Source of the DNA: Notolepis coatsorum
Lineage: Eukaryota > Chordata > Actinopteri > Aulopiformes > Paralepididae
Direction: 5' to 3'
Length of the DNA stretch: 64,000 nt
Assembly: GCA_963971535.1 (NCBI GenBank)
Contig: OZ020589.1
Location: 81,661,184 to 81,725,183, forward strand
Shown here in pieces: positions 57,966-64,000 of the stretch. The translations under genes and the position numbers were made by a program. The notes beneath the pieces were generated by a model. That model was not told the origin of the DNA. It ran no database searches and worked only from the letters and a program-made list of their open reading frames with translations. Each line of letters starts with the position of its first letter. The stretch's first letter is position 1.

Positions 57966-58870
57966 TCGCTCAACCACGCCCCCTTTGAAAAGTCGGACAA
58001 ACAAAGTCGACCGTGAATGACCGTTGACGATGGCCGCAGGCAGCCCCTTTCCTGACTGTGATGCAAGCCTTTAAAGATAACACAAATATTTCATCTAGAA
58101 GCAGACAGAGAGGGTTACAATATGCAGTGGAAAGTACGTTCATGAGATACACATTTACCTTAGACCTCCATGGTGATGCAAGCATTAGCTATATATAACG
58201 TTAGCTAGCTACTCTCAAGCATTACTTACAGTTGACTTGATTGAAGATTACAAGAACTATGACGATAATCCATGATTACTACTATTGCTGATACATTTTA
58301 GTGGAGAGGGGATCTATATTCAAGTAGCAACTAGTACGAGCAGTGTTCTCAAACAGTAGCCTATTTCTTTTCTCCCCTTCTCATTTCTGTTGAAACCAGG
58401 TCACCAGGGTACTGTGCACACATCATTGGGCTCATGTACAGTTTAGACATTTCTTGTGCATAAAATGAAGACACTGCCTACTGTACAAGTCGGCCGCCCA
58501 CAGCAGAGGGAAGAAGGTAGCAGGCCAGCCTATAACCTCTGCAGTGGTGGCAAAAGTGATCCCCACCTACACTCCTAACAGGTAGTTTCAAAGCACAATA
58601 AAAACACATACATTTGGTAATAAAGGCAAAATGGTGCTCATTCACAGTTTATTGAAGAAAAAATTTCATGCAGTTTGATGTGAAAGAATAATAGCCTAGG
58701 CACAACATCCGATACATTTCTACAGTGAATAGTTAATACTATGCATAACACAGTTAATTGTAACATGTATCTTTCTGCCTTTAGGAAAGAGTCAGGAATC
58801 AGTGAGGAAATATATAAGACACAGAGGAATGAGAGGCACACCTATAAGCTACATCGTTAACCAGACCCCT
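57966..58870. other. Unassigned intergenic DNA
   Basis: No gene seen. A TAACGTTAGCTAGCTA motif lies at about 58196. Confidence 0.45.
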
Positions 58871-58879
58871 ATAGGTAGC

Positions 58880-59930
58880 AGTAGGTGGAAAGGACTACCC
58901 CATTGGTTGTGTTATGTTAGGGATCCTCTCTGACACAATTTTAAATTTCTTTATCTTTGATATAGCACGTTCAACATGTATCCTGTGTGCAGCCACTTTT
59001 TTTTGTCAGGCAGACATCTGTAGAGGGCATCTGCCTTTTTCCTCTGACGAAGGGTGGGATGTTTATTTCAAGTCCAATTTCTTGTAGGTAATTTTTTATT
59101 AAAAATCCTTTATCTACCATAAGCCCATCCCCTTCCTGGAGATAGCCATGTTTAAGCAGATTTTTCATTAGCTTAATAAAGTTGCTCTGCCTAACTATTT
59201 CTTGTCAGACATAGATCCAGTGAAAAGAGTTGAACAAAATATTACAGAACCTTGTGGATCACATGCTATGAGGGATTTCAATGTGTTTGCAGACTTGTAG
59301 GTTGAGTAGCTTTGGAAGTTGGGGTTTGAATTTTTTACTCTGTACAGTCTAATATTGCCATCGTTGTAGGAAATTCCTCTCTGTACTTTCCTGGCATTTG
59401 TGCCATTAATATGTCTCTATGAGGCCATGCGGGTAGTTCCCCTAGAACTGTGAACATGTAGTCCACCCATGCGTTGAACAAAGTACCAACACTACGTTCA
59501 TCAATCATAAATGCCAAATTTTTTTAATCATGATTTTGTCTCAGTTTCATAAGAACAAGCAAGAGCTGCACACGCAGGGGCATTGTGTTAATTTGCCGAT
59601 CACTTCTGCTATATGTCAATGGGACTGAAGTTTGCTGTGCTGTTTCACTGCTAGGTATACTAAACACAGTACATAGATTGTTGAATTGATCATAAGTGAA
59701 TCCAGTGGCATATTTGAAATAGGCTGGTACACGGCTGTGCTGCAAGACCTCTGGTGTTAATCTATTTGGTAGTTGATTATGTCTCAGAACAGTATTTATA
59801 CTTGTGATTCTATTTGTGCTTGTTGATTTCTCAATCTTTCATCTTGCTCCTCTTGTCCACCTTCCATTGGGGGAGCCTGCTCCACAGGCCGACGCTCCTC
59901 ATCTGGAGGCTCCTCTACACCCTGACCTTC
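58880..59930 (-). pseudogene. DDE_Tnp_4-type transposase (ISL2EU/Harbinger-like), broken
   Basis: Minus-strand blocks in order: an acidic/Gln N-terminal stretch, then KYATGFTYDQFNNLC and VQLLLVLMKLRQN (59524-59745), SVGTLFNAWVDYMFTVLGEL with AILDCTE (59335-59517, first aspartate), SANTLKSLIACDPQGSVIFC (about 59250), DGLMVDKGF (58971-59168, second aspartate) and HVERAISKIK near 58955 (the glutamate). All three catalytic residues survive, but at least three frameshifts split the gene. This cut-and-paste transposase type occurs in PIF/Harbinger and ISL2EU elements. The neighbouring YqaJ fragment favours ISL2EU. Confidence 0.8.
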
Positions 59931-59939
59931 TTAGAGAAG

Positions 59940-60085
59940 AGAGAGGAGTAAGAGGGGAGGAGAGAGGGGTGATGGATAAGGGGAGAGGGATGAGGGGGAG
60001 AGGTGAATGAGGAGAGAGGGATGAGGGGGAGAGGTGAATGAGGAGAGAAAGAAATGAGGAGAGAGGGATAAGGAGACAAATTACT
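59940..60085. repeat. GA-rich minisatellite (about 30-bp units)
   Basis: GAGAGGGATGAGGGGGAGAG and GTGAATGAG alternate in at least two full units, with shorter variants around them. It lies between the transposase and nuclease remnants. Confidence 0.75.
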
Positions 60086-60101
60086 CATTGATGTTTCAAA
60101 T

Positions 60102-60450
60102 TTGTTTCTCTCGCTGCAGCTCCCACTGTTGCAGCTCCCACAGACCAACCCAGGCTTGCTTGAGGTGAAATGTCCCTTTGCAGCAAGGGACATGACGGTA
60201 GCAGAGGCAGCCATAACATATTTCTATGTGCGTAAAGACGGAGAAGACATGCACATCTCAGAGAGGCACAACTGTTATTACCAAATGCAAGGGCAACTAC
60301 TACTTAGCGGACTCAACTTCTGTGACTTTGTACTTTTTACAAGAAGAGATATATATATATTGAGAGAGTTCACAGAGATATTCAGTTCATCAATGACATG
60401 ATTGTAAAGCTGCACACATTCCATGATGCTCACTTTAGTCCAAAAACATA
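60102..60450 (+). pseudogene. YqaJ-type nuclease fragment
   Basis: The plus frame reads NPGLLEVKCPFAARDMTVAEA, then a C-terminal block with YYQMQGQLLLSGLNFCDFVLFT. E-x-K in LEVKCP and Q-x-Q in QMQGQL are hallmarks of the YqaJ/lambda-exonuclease fold. A (TA)n stretch near 60350-60360 shifts the frame; IQFINDMIVKLHTFH continues in another frame. Only the C-terminal half of the domain is present, preceded by a splice-acceptor-like CTGCAG. Such a nuclease is the second gene of ISL2EU transposons. Confidence 0.7.
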
Positions 60451-60588
60451 AATCAGACCTCTTTCATTGTCACTCATGTCCTGTCTTGGGTTGACCTGTG
60501 TCGTCTCTGTGAGGGCAGTAACATCTCCAGCACACCTCATTCTGTGAAAAAAAACACAAAAAGCTGAGTATTAGCTAAGCATAGACAG

Positions 60589-60660
60589 ATAATAATAATA
60601 GTTCATTTATGGAGCATATTTCATACATAAAATGCAGCTCAAAGTGGATTTTATTGACAA
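60589..60660 (-). repeat. LINE-type 3' tail motif
   Basis: (AAT)n followed by TTCATTTATGGAGCATATTTC and GCAGCTCAAAGTG, similar in layout to 10769-10900. Confidence 0.45.
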
Positions 60661-60919
60661 CAAACATAACAACTTTGACAGATCAACATTTGTATTTGCC
60701 TTGTCAGAGATAAAACGAAAAGTCCAGGACTTATTTACATCATTGTCCCTTGTTGTTACTGGTTTCAAGTGGCACTATGGCATCTGAAGTGCATCGAGCA
60801 TTCTTAGTGCATAATCTAAAGTGCATGTAGTAGTATTCATGTTTCAGTTAAATTTTTTTTATAAAAAAAAAGCGTCATTCATGCTCATTGGTGCATTAAA
60901 AACAATTGTTTTCATCAAC

Positions 60920-61027
60920 AAAGTGCATAGAGACATTACTCATCGTTCACCAGAGGTTCACCAGGTTCACCAGAGGTTCCTCCGGTGGTTATAACAAGTT
61001 TGTCCTTAGCCTTATTTTTGAACCCAT
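60920..61027 (-). pseudogene. LINE D reverse transcriptase fragment, downstream part
   Basis: Next to TTAA, the minus strand continues the conserved E-S-I-L / G-S-K block that is split by the TTAA element. A GGTTCACCAG-type short tandem repeat follows at about 60948-60985. Confidence 0.5.
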
Positions 61028-61030
61028 TAA

Positions 61031-61938
61031 CACTTTGAGCGCCACGCCGGGTTTACCTTTTTACCGGCTGAATGCCACCATCTGCGCCAATGTTAACGTT
61101 AATATCGCCTAATCTATGTTTTAAATTATGGCTATGTGTCTAATCTGCCCATCGCATTATCAAAGACTATTTTCCAGTCAGTGCTGTCAAGGCAGATTGT
61201 TTTTTTATCGCGTCGTTTCCGTTTCAGAGCATTTAGAAAAGCACCCGTTTTCAGATAAAAAACAGCCCATTGTGGAGCATTCTATGAAAATCGTCTTTTA
61301 CTGGAATATTCCACAACGTTGATATTCGTCTGCCTTTTTATGAATCGTTTTCAAATAAACGCTAGATGATCAATATTATACGTGCACGCAAGCACATTCG
61401 AGCCGCGCACGGATAATCGCCCCGTTGATTTCCTCGCAGACTTTTACAGTGAAACCGAAAGAAGACATTTCACAAAACAGCTTATAACTTCATCAAACTT
61501 ACTCTGATTATCCTAACACTGATAACATAGAGTCCTTACCTGACATCAGATGGTATCCAACTGGTATATTCCAATTCCTGATCACCATTCGAAAAAATCG
61601 ATACGTGTATGGATCCAACGCGATACAGTAGAACTCCATGATCCGCGGGGATCTGAGGATCCAGAATGAACTCTGGTAACTCCGGCTGGATCAGTGGACT
61701 GGAAAATGTGGAGTACCGGATTTTTTTCCCCATTCATTTTCATTGAGTCCATTCCAAAATCACTTATGTCATCTGGGAGACGACAGGGGGCGCTTTTTTC
61801 CACAATGATCGCCGGCGCCGCTCGGCTACTGTATACTCGGGTAGGCTCGGGTGATGCAATATGATTTCAGATCGAAAAAAAAAAAAAAAAACCACCTATA
61901 AAAAAACACGAGAAATCTCGTGAGTGGCATGGAAAGTG
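61031..61938. mobile_element. TTAA element, type 1 (piggyBac-like MITE)
   Basis: TTAA at 61027-61030 and 61939-61942. The ends CACTTTGAGCGCCAC and CACTTTCCATGCCAC (reverse complement) match at 11 of 15 positions. At 908 bp it is a close relative of 37161-38087 along its length. No transposase. It interrupts a LINE reverse transcriptase on the minus strand. Confidence 0.85.
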
Positions 61939-61942
61939 TTAA

Positions 61943-62060
61943 TATGGATTCTGTCTTGTTGCCTAGATGCAGTGACAACCTGTTGTCTCTTAGCCAGTTC
62001 TTTATACTATCAATGGTGGTCACTACATTAAATCTATAACTATAACTGTCCTTGTTGGTC
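61943..62060 (-). pseudogene. LINE D reverse transcriptase fragment, upstream part
   Basis: Reads VVTTIDSIKNWLRDNRLSLHLG then KTESIL on the minus strand, the region just after the YxDD box in CR1/L2-type enzymes. It ends at the TTAA where the MITE entered. Confidence 0.7.
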
Positions 62061-62574
62061 ATCATTTCCACTGTTATGCACCTGGCTGACTGGCAGCTAA
62101 TGTTAGCTAGCTGGGCTGGATATATGCTAGCTAGTTGGCAGTCAAAGTCAAACGTTAGCAAAATAATAGTTTGGTCTACGTTTCTAATACATGTCGTCAA
62201 ATATTATGTCTTTATGAATTGACCTTACCTTTGAGCAAACATAAGTGTCCTTGGAAATGGTCTTCACATTCAGTTGTGTATGTGGTCGATGACACAACAG
62301 AATCCACCGCTTGCATTTATCAAGTTTTCTTTTGGGCTTCGGAAAAGGTACAAAATATACTCCTCCATCCAGTCTTTCAGGGTACCTGGTGTCCGAATTA
62401 CAGGTACCACACGGCACACGCACAGCGTTTCACCATCAGATATTAGGTAGATAATAACATAGAAACTGAACTCTTCACAGTGGTTTCGATCACAGACGTT
62501 TGGTTTAGATGCGCCCTACACACAGCGTTTCTGTTGTTGTCTGACTTTTCTCCCAGCAAGGATTTTGGCTGTGA
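62061..62574. other. Unassigned intergenic DNA
   Basis: No supported gene. TTAGCTAGCTGG-type motifs lie at about 62103-62135. Confidence 0.4.
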
Positions 62575-62711
62575 TATGATTGGACAAATTGTATTTGGTT
62601 TAGCGACAGGTCTATTGGCAGAGACAGTGGGTGGTAATCTGGTCATTGTAAACAGCGACTCCTACAGGTCGGTCAGGGCACCTGCACAGCGAGGGAGGGA
62701 AATGGTGAAGG

Positions 62712-63803
62712 CAGGGGCGTCATTTTGGTATGGCAAGGTATGCCACTCGCCATACCTTGGCAAAGAAAAAAAATTAAAAATTTAAAAAGAAAAAGAAAAT
62801 GTATTACAATTTTTTATGTTGACTTAGAATTTGAATGTCAACATTATGAACGAGGCTTCGAACTATTCGGTACAGCCCTAGCATGTTTTGATATTGTCAA
62901 TTATCTCACTTTTACTAGGTGACTTTTACTGTGACTAACTGAAATATGCCAAAAAATAGGGAAAATGGACATACAGAAGTTTTTTTTATCAGAGGGCAGC
63001 AGAGACAAGTGATACAGGGACACAGGTAAGGTCTTACAATGGCTTAGTGATTATAACAGTGCAGTTCAGCATTCAGTAACCCATACTTTTTGTGAATGTG
63101 TTTTTGATACTATATTCTGTTGAACACACACCTCAAAACCGTACCTAAGGAAAATTGGCTCAATTGCAAGAAAAATAATAGACAGTTATGATATTACATT
63201 CTGCATAATTTGTATGCAAAATATTGTGGTTGACACATTTCTATATTAAAAATTAGGGATGCTCGATATTGGCTTTTTTACCGATACCGATATACCGATA
63301 TTGTCCAACTCTTAATTTCCAATACCGATATCAACCGATATCAACCGATACCGATATATGCAGGGTTACCCCCCCCCCCAAAAAATGGAATAATTTCAGG
63401 TAATTAACATTACATATCTCTTGTTGTGGAATTAACACAACATTATACATACTTTTGACAATAAATAAAATCAGAATTTGTTCTTACTTGCTTGCCTGGG
63501 TAAATAAAGGTTATAGAAATAAAAAAAATAAAAAATAAAAATTTAAAACCGATACCGATATTTTCCGATATCACATTTTAATGCCGATATCGGCCGATAA
63601 TATCGGTAGGCCGATAATATCGGACATCCCTATTAAAAATGCTTGTGTCATACCTAAATGTCATACAAGTGAATTTTATAGAAACAACTCACCAAAAGTG
63701 ACTATTGCATAACTGATTTGACAAAACAAAACCACCCCTTCACACCCCCCCCCCCAACCTCCCTCCTCGCCATACCTTGGCTTTTACTGAAATGACGCCA
63801 CTG
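62712..63803. mobile_element. Non-autonomous hAT element
   Basis: The 8-bp duplication GGTGAAGG lies at 62704-62711 and 63804-63811. The ends CAGGGGCGTCATTT and CAGTGGCGTCATTT (reverse complement) differ at one position. GGTATGGCAAGGTATG-type motifs lie just inside both ends. No transposase. It carries the MITE at 63254-63632. Confidence 0.9.
63254..63632. mobile_element. hAT-type MITE rich in CCGATATCGG motifs
   Basis: The 8-bp duplication TTAAAAAT lies at 63246-63253 and 63633-63640. The ends TAGGGATGCTCGATATT and TAGGGATGTCCGATATT (reverse complement) are near-perfect inverted repeats. The 379-bp interior is filled with CCGATA/TATCGG repeats. Confidence 0.9.
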
Positions 63804-64000
63804 GGTGAAGGTAGTGTGACCTCCCACGCGTTACACTTCACCAATGAGAGTCCTCGCTGCCAGATGAAAAGAGGCTGCTGGCTGTCTCCTATGTATCGGA
63901 GGAAGCATGTGATAGACTTCAGGGCTCCCTAGACCAACCAGTGGGGGGCACATGCGTGCAACAACCAGGAAGGGGAGGGGGGAATTGGCATAACGACTAA

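Larger units (their letters stand above)
62575..64000 (+). mobile_element. SINE-like retroposon, split by an hAT element
   Basis: 62575-62711 and 63812-64000 share blocks with the reverse complement of the SINE at 19461-19880, including AACAGCGACTCCTACAGGTCGGT and a TATCGGAGGAAGCATGTGAT-like block, in the same order. It is plus-oriented and runs off the window. The 5' limit is approximate. Confidence 0.6.

Overview
This is vertebrate, almost certainly teleost fish, genomic DNA. The evidence is the mixture of repeats: CR1/L2-type LINEs with short tandem-repeat tails, a chromodomain Ty3/gypsy element, a DIRS element, hAT elements, TTAA-targeting elements, a possible ISL2EU-type fossil, tRNA-like SINEs and long (CA)n tracts. 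No bacterial features, no CRISPR array, no rRNA and no convincing host protein-coding exon are visible. The window reads as a transposon graveyard in which one element is a young, nearly complete copy.

Layout. 1-5.0 kb: a LINE 3' end abuts LINE family A (copy 1), whose 3' UTR is split by an hAT element that itself holds another family-A tail. 5-12.2 kb: mostly unassigned DNA with minisatellites, a TTAA-flanked MITE and a TATA-bearing minus-strand segment. 12.19-19.32 kb: a complete minus-strand Ty3/gypsy chromovirus with intact gag and pol, same-length LTRs with no difference seen by eye, a 5-bp target duplication and what looks like a self-priming primer site; a LINE fragment later split its left LTR. 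19.4-22.4 kb: a SINE with 12-bp duplications, an hAT element carrying a small TATA-driven ORF, and a LINE endonuclease fragment. 22.47-32.16 kb: LINE A copy 2 (minus), split by LINE B and by a DIRS element with inverted terminal repeats and an internal complementary region. 32.2-36.99 kb: an hAT transposase fossil, the 5' half of a LINE A copy (2A-like motif and endonuclease, split by a TTAA element) and a third LINE A body in plus orientation.

37-44.2 kb: a TTAA element followed by about 6 kb of unassigned C/A-rich sequence. 44.2-49 kb: an hAT remnant, a solo LTR, a MITE with inverted ends and long (CA/GT)n tracts. 49.04-51.34 kb: a TTAA element carrying a 1.33-kb solo LTR; the empty site is visible in a related copy near 33.85 kb. 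51.9-57.9 kb: LINE C inserted in a tRNA-like SINE and itself split by a TTAA element (with an hAT inside) and by an hAT transposase fossil. 58.9-60.5 kb: a DDE transposase next to a YqaJ-type nuclease fragment, suggesting an ISL2EU-type element. 60.9-64 kb: a TTAA element in a LINE, then a SINE-like element split by an hAT that carries a smaller hAT-type MITE.

The genes are retrotransposon and transposon proteins, and most are broken. Only the gypsy gag/pol pair looks capable of function. Family assignments rest on motifs and on target-site duplications read directly from the sequence; clade names below superfamily level are inference.
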